A stretch of 64,000 nt of DNA from contig NC_053391.1 in assembly GCF_905171765.1 (NCBI RefSeq), forward strand, positions 155,801,565 through 155,865,564. Reading direction: 5' to 3'. Positions 30,876 through 41,914 of this stretch are shown in pieces (the first letter of the stretch is position 1; every line of letters begins with the position of its first letter). The notes below the pieces were generated by a model. The model did no database searches, was not told where the DNA came from, and saw nothing but the letters and a program-made list of their open reading frames with translations. A program made the translations under genes and the position numbers. Source of the stretch: Bufo bufo (taxonomy: Eukaryota > Chordata > Amphibia > Anura > Bufonidae).

Positions 30876-31308
30876 AGGGGTTGTCCAGGTTTAGAGCTGA
30901 ACCTGGACATATCCTCATTTTCACCCCTCTAGCCCCTCTAACATGGACATCGGAGCTTTACATGCTCCGATTCTCTCCCTTGCCCTGAGCTGGATCACGC
31001 TGGGAAAGGGGTTTTTGTTTGTGTTTTTACACTGCTAGTAGGAGGCTTCTGCCTAGCAGTGTTTCTGGTGACATCACCGGCACTGATGGGTGGGCTTTAG
31101 CGCTACTCTAGCCATCTTATAGGCTAGGACAGCGCTAAAGCCCGCCCATCAGTGCCAGTGATGACTAAAAAGCTTTTGCCCTGCGCAATTCAATGCAGGG
31201 CAAAGTAGAGCATCGGAGCAAGAAATGCTCCGATGATCAGATCAGGGGGCTGCCTGGTTGAAAATGGAGATATGTCTGGATTCAGCTCTGAACCCAGGAA
31301 ACTACTTT
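30876..31308. mobile_element. MITE with AGGGGTTGTCC termini, TTAA-like target
   Basis: Left end TTAA followed by AGGGGTTGTCCAGGTTTAG pairs with the right end (CCTGGGTTCAGAGCTGAATCC inverted, near 31,308). An inner perfect stem around TTTAGCGCT at 31,086-31,145 (GATGGGTGGGCTTTAGCGCT against AGCGCTAAAGCCCGCCCATC) makes a strong hairpin. Termini resemble T2/piggyBac-type frog MITEs. Confidence 0.65.
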
Positions 31309-31690
31309 ATGGATGTTGTCCCAGAATAACAAAATTATCACCTATCCAGAGAATCTGTGGGGGTTCCCACCGATCATAAGAGCAGGTATTCTGTGTCTCC
31401 TGTTTGAACAAAGCAGTGGACAAGCATGCACCCTGCCACTCCATTAAAACTCTACAGTACTGAGAAGTGTACTTGGTTACCTTTGGCAGTCCATACACTT
31501 GACCAGTGCTACATTCAAATGGGAGGGACAGCAGACTCATTTTTGTCATTAGTGGAGGTATAATACCCCAGAGTGGCATTGCCACTTCTTTTGCACCCCC
31601 ACTATCTGCATTGTGTGATCCTGTGTCATCTCTTATATTTATTGCCATATCCTGCAATGTTTATGTATTCATTTTCATGCAAATGTTATG
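31309..31690. other. Decayed MITE-like sequence
   Basis: Sequence near 31,320-31,400 (CCCAGAATAACAAAATTATC, CCACCGATCATAAGAGCAGG) looks like one arm of another small interspersed element. Ends not defined. Confidence 0.3.
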
Positions 31691-32517
31691 TTGACATGTA
31701 ATGTGCCTGGTTCACCAGCAGGTGGCAGCAACATTGGCAGAGTTAGTTTCCCTGGAGAGGAACCTTCTGGTTCTATTCAAGCCCTCTTTAGAAAGGGAGG
31801 AGTTAGTTAGTTAGTGAGCAGTCTAGCCTACTCTCCTCAGGGAGAGGTTGTGTGTCGGCCAGCAGAGCTCTTCCTGATCTGCTGTGCCCAGAGGCCCTGC
31901 CTCTTAAGCCTACATGGTTGCTTGTCCCTTCCTGGGCTTGCATTGCCTTCATCCGAGCTGAAGCTAGAGCTGAAGTTACTCAAACCAGGACACAAAGTTC
32001 CTATGACTAAAGATAAAGAAACTATAGCTGAGCTAAAGTTCCAGCAGAAGAGGAGAAGTTCCTATTTACTCCAGCTAGCATTGCAGAGCTGAGAAAGCTA
32101 CCGCATAGCAGAGCTGAGATTGTTTCAGAAGTGTTTGCCTGCCAAAGTTAAGCCAATACCTGCTGATGGCAAAGATACCATTTGGAAACTGTTTGGATTA
32201 CTGTTTTATGCCAAGTAAAGTTATGTTACTACAACTCTGGATATTACTATAAGTCTGGACTCAATTATTCCTACATCATCCAAGTTATTCAAACCTTTTG
32301 CAATTGCTTCGGATTACACCACGTCTGGGATCCAAGGATATCCAGGTAGGAGTTCCGTGACATGTGCATACAACATCCACAGAGACATTGTAGGCCACTC
32401 TACATCACTCTGGCAATCCTACCCTGGTTACCCACACTACCATATACAAAGGGGACTCCATGTCCTCGTTGCTTAACTGCAACTGGCGTCACGTTTACTT
32501 GCTCTATAATAGGGACA
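31691..32517. repeat. LTR-like interspersed repeat, family not identified
   Basis: A non-coding stretch with GAGGAGTTAGTTAGTTAGTG, a CCTGCC-rich centre and a repeat-like 3' half, interrupted on its right by the Tc1 element. It has the look of a solo LTR, but clear TG...CA ends and a target duplication were not found. Confidence 0.3.
31715..31729 (+). promoter_or_regulatory. CTCF-like motif
   Basis: CCAGCAGGTGGCAGC fits the core consensus CCASYAGRKGGCRSY at all 15 positions. It lies within a repeat, so it may be one of many dispersed copies. Binding is untested. Confidence 0.45.
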
Positions 32518-32519
32518 TA

Positions 32520-34071
32520 CAGTCCTGTTCAAAAGTTTAAGACAACTTGAAAAATGGCAAAAAATCATATTTTACATTGTTGGATCTTAACAAGGTTCCA
32601 AGTAGGGCTTCAACATGCAACAAGAAGAAATGAGAGTGAGACAAAACATTTTTTGAGCATTCAATTAATTGAAAATAACGATTAAACTGAAACAGGCTGT
32701 TTTTCAGCTGATCCAAATTTTAGGGCCACATGCCTTTAAAAGGCCAAATCTGTGCAAAGATGTGGATTCATTGTAATTGTCTGTCAGGTAGTCACACGTT
32801 GTGATGGCAAAGGCAAAAAAACTCTCCCTTTTTGAACGTGGTCGGGTTGTTGAACTGCATAAGTAGGGTCTCTCACAGCATGCCATCGCTGCTGAGGTGG
32901 GACGCAGTAAGAGAGTCATTTGGAATTTCTTAAATGATCCTGATGGTTATGGAACAAAAAAGTCAAGTGGAAGACCCCAAAAAATTTCACCAGCACTGAG
33001 TCGGAGGATCCAATTGGCTGTCCATCAAGACACTGGATGATACTTGACCCAAATTAAGGCCCTTACTGGTGCTGACTGCAGCCCCATAACCATCAGATGG
33101 CATCTGAGACTGAAGGGCTTCAAAAACAAAAAACGTCTTCAAAGACCTCGTCTCCTTGAACGCCACAGAACTGCTCGTTTGGACTTTGCAAGAGAGCACC
33201 AAACATGGGACATTCAAAGGTGGAAGAAAGTTTTATTCTCTGATGAGAAAAAATGTAACCTTGATTGTCCTGATGGTTTCCAACGTTACTGGCATGTCAA
33301 GCAGATCCCAACTGAGATGTTTTCTATGAGCCACAGTGGAGAGGGCGCCATAATGGTCTGAGGTGCTTTTTCCTTCAGTGGAACAATAGAGCTTCAGGAA
33401 GTGCAGGGGCGTCAAACGGCCGCTGGCTATGTCTAGATGTTGCAGAGAGCATTCCTCATGACTGAGGGCCCTCGACTGTGTGGTAACGACTGGGTTTTTC
33501 AACAGGACAACGTTATAGTACACAATGCCCACAGGATAAGGGACTTCTTTCAGGAGAATAACATCACTCTTTTGGCCCATCCTGCATGTTCCCCTGATCT
33601 AAATCCAATTGAGAACCTTTGGGGATGGATGGAAAGGGAAGTTTACAAAAATGGACAACAGTTCCAAACAGTAGATGGCCTTCGTGCGGCCATCTTCACC
33701 ACTTGGAGAAATGTTCCCACTCACCTCATGGAAACGCTTGCATCAAGCATGCCGAAACAAATTTTTGAAGTGATCAACAATAACGGCAGAGCTACTCATT
33801 ACTGAGTTCATGTTTGGAAGTTGGATTTCTGTTTTGGGGGGTGTAGTTTTTTTTGGAGGTGTGGTCCTAAACTTTTGATCAGCTGAAAAGCAGTCTGTTT
33901 CAGTTTATTCGTTGTTTACATTAAATTGAATTGCTCAAAAAATGTTTTGTCTCACTCCCATTTCTTCTTGTTGCATGTTGAAGCTCTACTTGGAACCTTT
34001 TTAAGATCCAGCCATGCTAAATATGATTTTTTGCTATTTTTCAAGTGGTCTTAAACTTTTGATCAGGACTG
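32520..34071 (+). mobile_element. Tc1-like element A (DD34E family)
   Basis: Ends CAGTCCTGTTCAAAAGTTTA and its inverse (AAACTTTTGATCAGGACTG) are flanked by TA at 32,518-32,519 and 34,072-34,073. The 1552-bp element is the same family as the copy at 60,259-61,794. Its single transposase frame has four nonsense codons. Confidence 0.9.
32804..33805 (+). pseudogene. Tc1 transposase A, four stops, no frameshift
   Basis: From ATG 32,804 to the stop at 33,803 one frame of 333 codons covers the whole protein. It contains the paired-like helix-turn-helix region, FSDEKK (first Asp), QQDNVIVHNA (second Asp) and SPDLNPIENLWG (Glu), with 34 residues between the last two (DD34E). In-frame stops are TAG 32,864-32,866, TGA 33,038-33,040, TGA 33,359-33,361 and TAG 33,434-33,436. 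The sister copy at 60.5 kb has CAG, CGA, TGG and CAG there, so all four arose by transitions. The enzyme would cut and paste the element at TA sites. Confidence 0.9.
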
Positions 34072-34073
34072 TA

Positions 34074-35005
34074 TTTCGTAGAAACCTCCTAAGGGGTAAG
34101 GGATCCCCCTGACGCTGGCAGTGGGCCGCTGCAGCAGGACCACTGGTCAGACACCCACCGATCAGATACTTATAATCTGTTCTGTGGATATGTGATAAAT
34201 TGTAATTCTAAGAACAACCATTTAAGGTAGTTTTGAGAATTTTGTACACAGTCATTTCTGATTTTAACAAAGAACTGGCATTAAGAAGTAGGAAATGACA
34301 CACCATTTTATGCAATTTATTAGTCAATCTTGTAAGGTCTCAATAAATGTTTCAAGGAAGTAAAATCACTCATCATGTCTTAACGAAATAAGTGAGAAAT
34401 TAAAATAGTTCACAAACAGGGAACTGCAAACGTCTGGTCATGATACTGTGCAGATCTGTAGATGCTGTAGATGCTGTTCTTAATAACCCCTATACCTGGC
34501 GGTGGATCCGCCAAGGTTATGAAGAGCCGTCGACCTCTACATAACTTCAGCGGATCCTCCGCTGCTTCTAAATGTAAGCCAGCTTCTTAGCTGTCGTACA
34601 TTTAGACCATTTTCTAGGCCTAAAACAGCTATAGAAAATGGTAAATGAGACGGGCCTTACGTGAGCTGGGAGAAATCACAGATAGCAGCACAAAGGACTC
34701 TAATTTAGGCATATTTCTTTTTGAGAAATGACCCCCATAATTTTTACATAAAGCCATCCATACTTTTCCCAAATGCTGTTGAATTAGGCATGACTATGTC
34801 CACGTAATGTTCTGTGTGCTGTTTAGTGCACATAATACAATAAAAAAAAATCAGCAAACTATGTAAAAGCAAATAACGTAAATTATCTGCGTGCAATTAA
34901 AGATGCCAAAATCAATTTAATTGGCTCATAAAATAGCATCAATAGCAGGACTTCATATATCACCATACATCCCAATATAGGTTATCTGACATAATCTACT
35001 AATTA
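34074..35005. other. Mostly unassigned, one MITE-like end
   Basis: At about 34,080-34,226 a segment ending AAGAACAACCATTTAAGG resembles the right half of a TTAA-type MITE. The rest, to 35,005, shows no ORF or repeat structure that could be named. Confidence 0.3.
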
Positions 35006-35204
35006 GGCTATATGCACATGACGTATTTTGTTTCCATGTCCGCTCCTTTTTTTTTCAGATTGGATGAGGACCCATTCATTTCAATGGGTCTGCAAAAGAT
35101 GCGGACAGAAGTCTGCATCAGTATGTCCATTCCGTAGCCCCGCAAAAAATATAGAGCATTTCCTATTCTTGTCCGTTTTGCGGACAAAGATAGGCGTTTG
35201 TACA
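35006..35204. mobile_element. Left half of a palindromic MITE, split by a LINE
   Basis: Begins GGCTATATGCACATGACG after TTA and contains TTGCGGACAAAGATAGGCG, typical of the GCGGATCC-type MITEs here. Its other half (about 37,086-37,160, with ACGGATGCCAAAAGGACGTC) lies beyond the LINE. Confidence 0.55.
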
Positions 35205-37085
35205 ATTATTATTATTATTTATTATTAAAGCGCCAGTCATTCCATAGTGCTATACATATGAGAAGGGGTATACATACATAATACAGACAGTTGCACTAAG
35301 CATGAACAAGACGAGTTACAAACTGGTACAGAAGGAGAGAGGGCCCTGCACATGGGCGCTTGGAATCTACAAGGGATGGAGGAAGGACACAGTAGGAGAG
35401 GGTAAAGCTGGTTATGGCGGTATAGAGGCAGCAGGGTCACTGGTTGTAGGCTTGTCTAAAGAAGTGGGTTTTCAGGTTTCTTTTGAAGGATTCCACTGTA
35501 GGTGAGAATCTGATATGTTGAGGTAGTGAGTTCCCGAGTATGGGGGATGCAGGGGAGTAGTCTTGGAGGCTATTGTGGGAAGAGGTGATAAGAGGAGAGA
35601 AGGAGGTCTTATGAGGATCGGAGATTGCGTGTGGGGATGTATCGGATAAGTAGCTCAGAGATGTAGGGGGGGGGACAGGTTGTGGACAGCCTTGTATGTA
35701 TTTGTTAGTATTTTTAACTGAATTCAGTGGGCAATGGGGAGCCAGTGAAGGCATTGTCAGAGGGGAGAGGTGGATTAGTCGGGCAGCAGAGTTGAGGATA
35801 GATTGGAGGGGTGCGAGAGTGCTAGATCGAAGGCCACAGAGGAGGATGTTGCAGTAGTCAGGCGGGAGATGATGAGAGCATGTACAAGCATTTTCGCAGA
35901 CTCAAAGTTGAGGAAAGCGTGTATGCGGGAGATGTTTTTTAGTTGTAGGCGGCAGGTGGTGGAAAGGGCTTGGATGTGCAGTCGGAAAGATACGGCAGAA
36001 TCCAAGGTCACTCCAAGGCAGCGGACTTGGTTGACCGGGGAAAGTGTGCAGCCATTGATCGTGATAGATAGGTCTATTGGGGGGGGTTGAGCAAGATGGG
36101 GGAAAGATGATGAATTCTGTTTTATCCATGTTAAGTTTTAGAAAGCGAGAGGAGAAGGAGGATATGAAAGATAAGCATTGTGGGATTCTGGATAGTAAGG
36201 TGGTGATAGGTAGATTTGTGTGTCATCAGCATAAAAGTGATACTGAAAACCATGGGACTCTATGAGCTGTCCCAGGCCAAATGTGTAGATAGAGAAGAGC
36301 AGGGGTCCTAGGACAGAGCCTTGAGGGACACCAACAGATAGGGAATGAGACAAGGAGGTGTTGTGAGAGTGGGAGACGCTAAATGTCCGCTCTGTGAGGT
36401 ATGATGTGATCCAGGAGAGGGCGAGGTCAGTGATGCCAAGAGATGAGAGAGTTTGTAACAGAAGGGAGTGGTCGACAGTGTCAAAGGCAGAGGACAGGTC
36501 AAGGAGAAGGAGGACAGAGAAATGTTTTTTGGTTTTGGCCATTAGTAGATCATTGGTGACTTTGGTGAGGGCAGTCTCAGTCGAGTAGTGGGGTCGGAAG
36601 CCAGATTGTAGCCGGTCAAAGAGGGTGCAGGAGGAGAGATGAGAGGACAGTTCAGAATGGACATGTTGCTCAAGTAGCTTTGAGGCATATGGAAGAAGTG
36701 ATATGGGGCGATAACTGGACCAAGAAGATGGGTCAAGTGAAGGCTTTTTGAGGATGGGTGTAATGGTAGCATGTTTAAAACCAAAGGGGAAGACACCAGA
36801 GGTTAGTGATAGGTTGAAGAGATGGGTCAGGGCTGGGATAAACACTGTGGTGAGGTTTGGGGTGAGGTGGGGTGGGATGGGATCGTATCAAGTGTACAGG
36901 TGGTGAGATGTGATTTGGAGAGTAGAGTGGAGAGTTTTTCTTCTATAATGGTGGAGAAGCGGGTTTTGGGAGAAGAGGACTGAGCAGTTGTGTAGAGGGT
37001 CTGTGGGGACTGTGCACTGAAGCTTTCTCTGATGGTGAGTAGGTTGTGGTCTGATAGCGGGAAGGGCAAATTAGAAAGGTTAGAA
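35205..37085 (-). mobile_element. L2-type LINE, 5'-truncated
   Basis: Minus-strand RT coding sequence is followed by a 3' region ending at a (TTA)n-like tail (35,205-35,225, ATTATTATTATTTATTATTA on the plus strand) next to AAAGCGCC. The endonuclease domain is absent, as usual for truncated copies. It interrupts a MITE. Confidence 0.8.
35437..37069 (-). pseudogene. L2-type LINE reverse transcriptase, fragmented
   Basis: The main frame (36,845-36,138) has the non-LTR RT blocks [71 protein letters not shown] and [12 protein letters not shown], with the FYADD catalytic box intact. An upstream piece (37,069-36,827) is the linker to the missing endonuclease, shifted in frame near 36,870. Downstream pieces in other frames (36,129-35,902, 36,011-35,775, 35,754-35,437) hold the thumb and C-terminal parts, such as NSLPQHIRFSPTVESFKRNL. 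At least four frame changes make it non-functional. Such RTs prime DNA synthesis from a nicked target. Confidence 0.85.
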
Positions 37086-37164
37086 TTAATTTGAATTAGA
37101 ATGAATCTGCAAAAAAAAAAACATGCAATACGGATGCCAAAAGGACGTCATCCATATTTTTTGC

Positions 37165-37214
37165 CTTAGGCTACATTCACACGAATGCAAAACACATACG
37201 TTTGTGTTAATGTG
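37165..37214. mobile_element. Minimal palindromic MITE
   Basis: GGCTACATTCACACGAATGC and its imperfect inverse ending AATGTGGCC form a single short hairpin, flanked by TTA and TAA. Confidence 0.5.
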
Positions 37215-37215
37215 G

Positions 37216-39062
37216 CCTAAGGCAAAGATTACAGACAAGGACAGCTCAGTCCTAAATGGTCCCATTTATCATAATGGGAACTTAATTTTACGTCAGTCGA
37301 GCAAGAGTCTGCTTTACCATTATTTTAGAAAAACTTATCAAATTTGACGCATTTCTGTCTTGACATGAGTGTAGAGACCCAATCAAAAGAGGCCACAGGG
37401 ATGTGTTACATGGGCCTATGTACTTTGGTCAAAACATACAAAGTTCCTTGTGTTTTTTTCTCCCTTTCTCATCTATCCTCAATTCTCAGAAACCAAATTA
37501 CACAAAATTCTGATTCGAATGAATCAGATTTTTTGAAAAAAATCAGTTTTAATTTCCGAGCGTCAGAGTTGATTCACTCATTTCTACTTAGCAGTAATGG
37601 ATCAATGTATAGCATGTGTCTTTTTCTCTGCAGATTGATGTTCACTTTATTAAGTCCACAAATGCTTGGCTTAACCATATGTTTTACCATATGTGGAGGT
37701 GGGGGTATTGGTACAGTATACAGTATAAGATACCAAAAAAAGGTCTACATGAAACATTGAACACTCCAGCATTGTGATACTAGCATCTGGAAAGTTGTGC
37801 TTTTGGATACTAGCATCTGGAAAGTTAAAACAGGTGCTTTTGGATTCCCTTTCCTTTTTCCAGGACAATAAAGCATGCAATAGGAGCCTAATGTGGATAA
37901 CTGTAAGAACAGTAAAGGATATACTGACAAATGTAATTTCCTCATCTGTAAATCACCACTCCCCCGCCCCTCCAGCTTCCCTCTTCCTGTTTCTCCTCTC
38001 ACTTGGAAGTCCTTTTTATGCTTTTTTTCCTCTGAACATGCAACTCCCTGACATGGTAAAAAAGACTCTGATTCTCTTCTATTTCTTCTATGACATTTTC
38101 AGTGATCTTACTGCTGAGTGTGTGCATAGATGGCTATTTTGTTTAGCAATATGCTTGCTACTGATGAAAGATTAGAGTAGCTGATGTGAGTCATTTGAAA
38201 AAAAAAAAAAACTAATGACAATCTTGCACTTTTTTTTGCTGAAATTCATATATACTTGAAATGTTTCCTTTACTTTTTGTCATTTTTGCATGTTACGGTT
38301 CTCTTAGGAAGCTCTCTGCTTTAAAGGGTTATTTTATCTGCACTTAGAACTTCATGTTCTTAAAAGGTAGACGTATTTTCTGTATTTTGCATGTATATTT
38401 ATTTTATACCAAATTTTTTAAGATCAGCAAATAGTTTGCCAAGAGGGGAAAGTTCATAAAATATTTTAAGAGTAAGACCATTGATAAATTCCCACACCAG
38501 TCGCTGCTCTGGGGGTCCCGGTCCCCAAGTAGCAATAACATGCTGGTCTACCAAAGTGATCGCTGCAGAAATTACTGTCCATGGTGGTCTTCTGATGTAC
38601 GTACAATACTGAAGCCAGAGACATAGGTAGATGGGCACAATATTGCTGTAGTGCAGTAAACAAGGACCAGATGGGACCACTGCAGCGGTGGTGATGGAGC
38701 AGCATTAGATTCATCTGCTCAGATGGCTCTTATTATTTTATGGCTTTCTCCTGCATCTCCTGAAATTTTTTTTGGAAACATCTATAAGGTTATTATTCAA
38801 CAGTAAATTAGTGGACAGTTCATAAAATAGGAAGGAGACTTTTGTTAATTGATTCGTGGTTTTCCATAAAAAGTGTGGCAGTCTAATGTTTGGCTGAAAT
38901 TCTACAGAACAGATCTGCAGCAGGCACTCAATGTATTGAGTTTCAGAAGGTATGAAGATTTTCATCCATAATGTATCAGCACTGTATAGTACTGTCTTTA
39001 TATAATAGTCACAGGAGAGATCATACTTCTGCTATTTATAATGAACTACGATATACTAACTC
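37216..39062. other. Low-repeat stretch, no gene established
   Basis: One of the longest stretches without a recognised element. A good acceptor-like sequence (TTTTTCTCTGCAG) ends at about 37,632, but the following frame is short and atypical. A 20-bp tandem piece (TACTAGCATCTGGAAAGTTG) repeats at about 37,779 and 37,809. Chance ORFs at 38.4-38.7 kb have no recognisable motif. Confidence 0.35.
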
Positions 39063-39065
39063 TAA

Positions 39066-40002
39066 GGCCTCTTTCAGACGGGCGTTGTGGGAAAATGTGC
39101 GGGTGCGTTGCGGGAACACGCGCGATTTTTCCGCGCGAGTGCTAAACATTGTAATGCGTTTTGCACTCGCGTGAGAAAAATCGCGCATGTTTGGTACCCA
39201 AACTCGTACTTCTTCACAGAAGTTCGGGCTTGGGATCGGTGTTCTGTAGATTGTATTATTTTCCCTTATAACATGGTTATAAGGGGAAATAATAGCATTC
39301 TGAATACAGAATGCATAGTAAAATAGCGCTGGAGGGGTTAAAAAAATAATAATAATAATTTAACTCACCTTAGTCCACTTGATCGCGCAGCCCGGCATCT
39401 CCTTCTGTCTCCTTCTGTCTCCTTTGCTGAACAGGACCTGTGGTGACGTCACTCCGGTCATCACATGATCCATCACCATGGTAAAAGATCATGTGATGGA
39501 TCATGTGATGACCGGAATGACGTCACCACAGGTCCTGTTCAGCAAAGGAGACAGAAGGAGATGCCGGCTGTGCGATCAAGTGGACTAAGGTGAGTTAATT
39601 TATTTTTTTTATTTTTTTTAACCCTTCCAGCGCTATTTTACTATGCATTCTGTATTCAGAATGCTATTATTTCCCCTTATAACCATGTTATAAGGGAAAA
39701 TAATAATGATCGGGTCTCCATCCCGATCGTCTCCTAGCAACCGTGCGTGAAAATCGCACAGCATCCGCACTTGCTTGCGGATGCTTGCGATTTTCACGCA
39801 ACCCCATTCACTTCTATGGGGCCTGCGTTGCGTGAAAAATGCAGAATATAGAGCATGCTGCGATTTTCACGCAACGCACAAGTGATGCGTGAAAATCACC
39901 GCTCATGTGAACAGCCCCATAGAAATTAATGGGTCGGTATTCAGTGCGGGTGCAACTCACGCATCGCATCCGCGCAGAATACTCGCCTGTGTGAAAGGGG
40001 CC
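39066..40002. mobile_element. Long palindromic MITE, family P (copy 1)
   Basis: Termini GGCCTCTTTCAGACGGGCG and the inverse (GTGTGAAAGGGGCC) are flanked by TAA at both ends. Nearly the whole 937 bp folds on itself about a centre near 39,480; for example CCACAGGTCCTGTTCAGCAA matches inversely on the left. Same family as 41,915-42,814. Confidence 0.85.
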
Positions 40003-40208
40003 TAAAAAGTTTGCTTAAAAAGCTCTTGAGGTGGGCAGGACTCATTTTTGATCTTTGCTTTCTCCAAGAGCAAGTACAACAGGCCATTTCATTGGAAAAA
40101 GAGATGCAGGATGGTATTGTGACAACTGTGATACAAACAGCAATTTACTAGTATAACATTCTCAGAAATGCTGCCTTTAGGCGCAGCCTGTATCTTTGAT
40201 TTCATTTA

Positions 40209-40502
40209 GGGTCCATTCACATGTCTGCATTCGTTCCGCAATTTGTGGACCCATTCACTTTCAATGGGGCTGGAACGCATGTGAATCCGCATTTTCGGAA
40301 TCCGCATTCTTTTTTTGGGATCCGCAATTCCGTTCCTGAAAAAAATAGAACATGTCCTATTCTTGTCCGCAATTGCGGACCAGAAAAGGCATTTTCTATT
40401 ATAGTGTCTGTGATGTGCTGTCCGCAAATTGCGGATCGCACCACATTGCAGGTGTCCGTGTTTTCAGATCCGTAAAACACTTACGGACGTGTGAATGGAC
40501 CC
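40209..40502. mobile_element. MITE with GGGTCCATTCACA termini
   Basis: Termini GGGTCCATTCACA and TGTGAATGGACCC form inverted repeats, with TTA on both sides (40,206-40,208 and 40,503-40,505). The interior contains GCAATTGCGGA-type stems. Confidence 0.88.
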
Positions 40503-40639
40503 TTACAGTCTGACATCTCCAGATGCCATGTCTGGACACCCCCCAGATGCCCTGTGCACTCAGCTTCCCCCTCTTGAATTGCATTGTATCCACATTCTTT
40601 GATGGGTTGTGTTATGAAACATATCTTACAGTTTTCAAT

Positions 40640-41027
40640 CCAGCACCTGAATCAGAATATTTTTGTAATTGCATGTAATTAAAAATTTAGTATAGTTACT
40701 GAGTTATTCAATAAAACCTTTCTGTATAGCGCCACCTGCTGATTTTTGTTTTCCTTATTTTTTGTCCATCTCACTGAGCTGGTCAAACGTGCTTAGTACG
40801 TTCTATTAGAAGCTGTGACATTTATAGAGAGAGAGCTGCAGCATAAAGGACACACACCCTGAGCTGCCAGGCTAAGGATAATCTAGCCGAGCAATTGGAG
40901 CAGTGAATGGGGAGATCTCTGGATCCAAGTATGGTACAGGGCTGGTGCTAGATTTGTTAGAATGAGATTGTCCGGTACTATATTATGTCTGATTTTCATT
41001 TTTTACATCGATCAAGGCATAACCCCT
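40640..41027. mobile_element. TTAA-type MITE, right end clear
   Basis: The right end AACCCCT is followed by TTAA (41,028-41,031). The left end is not certain. The interior has ATAGCGCCACCTGCTG near its start and a GAGAGAGAGCTGCAGC block. Confidence 0.45.
40728..40742 (-). promoter_or_regulatory. CTCF-like motif in a MITE
   Basis: Minus strand TCAGCAGGTGGCGCT fits CCASYAGRKGGCRSY at 14 of 15 positions. If bound, every copy of this MITE would carry a potential site. Confidence 0.4.
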
Positions 41028-41034
41028 TTAAGAC

Positions 41035-41390
41035 TTGAATATAGAGGGGATGCTTAAGGGTATAAAGGGGCCTTGCCAGGGTCCTTGCACTGCAACTTGG
41101 TGCCTCCTCATTAGCATCAAGCAAAGAGATGACCACTGGCTAGCCATGATTGTAGACCTTCTCTATGAAAGCAAAATGAAAGAATGTTTTCCTGATACCA
41201 AAAGGGAGGCAAAATTGTTGTATTACCAGGCACGGATCTGTGAGGATTTTCAAATGCAGCTGATGCCAATGAATAGGTCTGCCATTGCTGACTGACTATT
41301 AATCATGCTACCATCACTGTCTCCCTGTCCAACATGCTCCATATTGTATTGCTACTGCAGCTGCCGAAGCTGCTGCCCCCCCTATGAGTC
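41035..41390 (+). pseudogene. hAT transposase remnant (possible)
   Basis: An 86-codon frame contains KQRDDHWLAMIVDLLYESKM and KREAKLLYYQARICEDFQ. This resembles the region around the LLDPRYK motif of hAT transposases, although the DPRYK itself is altered. It is short, has no flanking termini and could be coincidental. Confidence 0.35.
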
Positions 41391-41775
41391 TATTATTTAA
41401 GGCTGTTAGGGCACTTTTCATTCAGGTTGAATTTATTTCTACCTGAAATGAATCTTCCGACCAATTCATAAGAATAGGGCCAAAGATATTTCAAGAGAAT
41501 CAGTCATCTATTGTGTTACATTTATGCTATAACTTAGTTCGGGTGCAGTATGTAACACCGGCAGTGGTCGTCTGCCAGTGTCCCTCTGCTCCCAGTGAGC
41601 ATCGAAGCGCACCTGCTGCTTTGTCCAGCTCTGACGGTCAGTGCACGTCTGTGTCTTCCTCCATTGTCCAAGTAGGCACGGCTGCCGCCGCAGTGATAGA
41701 GGCCTGTGTGGCCTGTCTGTAGTATCAAGCATTGTCCACTACAAAGTTGACTGTATGTAATATTTGTGACTCTAA
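41391..41775. other. Unassigned, GC-richer segment
   Basis: Contains a Ser/Ala-rich chance ORF (41,513-41,722) with no known motif, between MITEs. No exon signals were convincing. Confidence 0.25.
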
Positions 41776-41830
41776 GGCCTCTTGCACACGACCGTTTTTC
41801 TGGTCCGCATCCGAGCCGCAGTTTTTGCGT
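41776..41830. mobile_element. Truncated MITE tip
   Basis: TAA followed by GGCCTCTTGCACACGACCG matches the terminus of the 45,990-48,045 element (GGCCTCATGCACACGACCG). Homology stops after about 55 bp. Confidence 0.5.
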
Positions 41831-41914
41831 AAAAGTGGGAAAGGGAGCGTGATTTAAACTTTTGAGATATTGGTAGGGTTTTTTAATCTTTTTTTATAAC
41901 TATTATCCCCCTTA

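Noticed and set aside
31691..32517. Solo LTR with defined ends
   Set aside because: It has an LTR-like feel, but TG...CA ends and a target duplication could not be found; kept only as a low-confidence repeat.
37620..37748. Possible host exon after the TTTTTCTCTGCAG acceptor
   Set aside because: The following frame has odd composition (many Trp and Tyr), no good donor at its end, and no recognised homology.
38399..38680. 93-codon minus-strand ORF
   Set aside because: No domain, no splice signals, and an overlapping ORF of equal quality in another frame.
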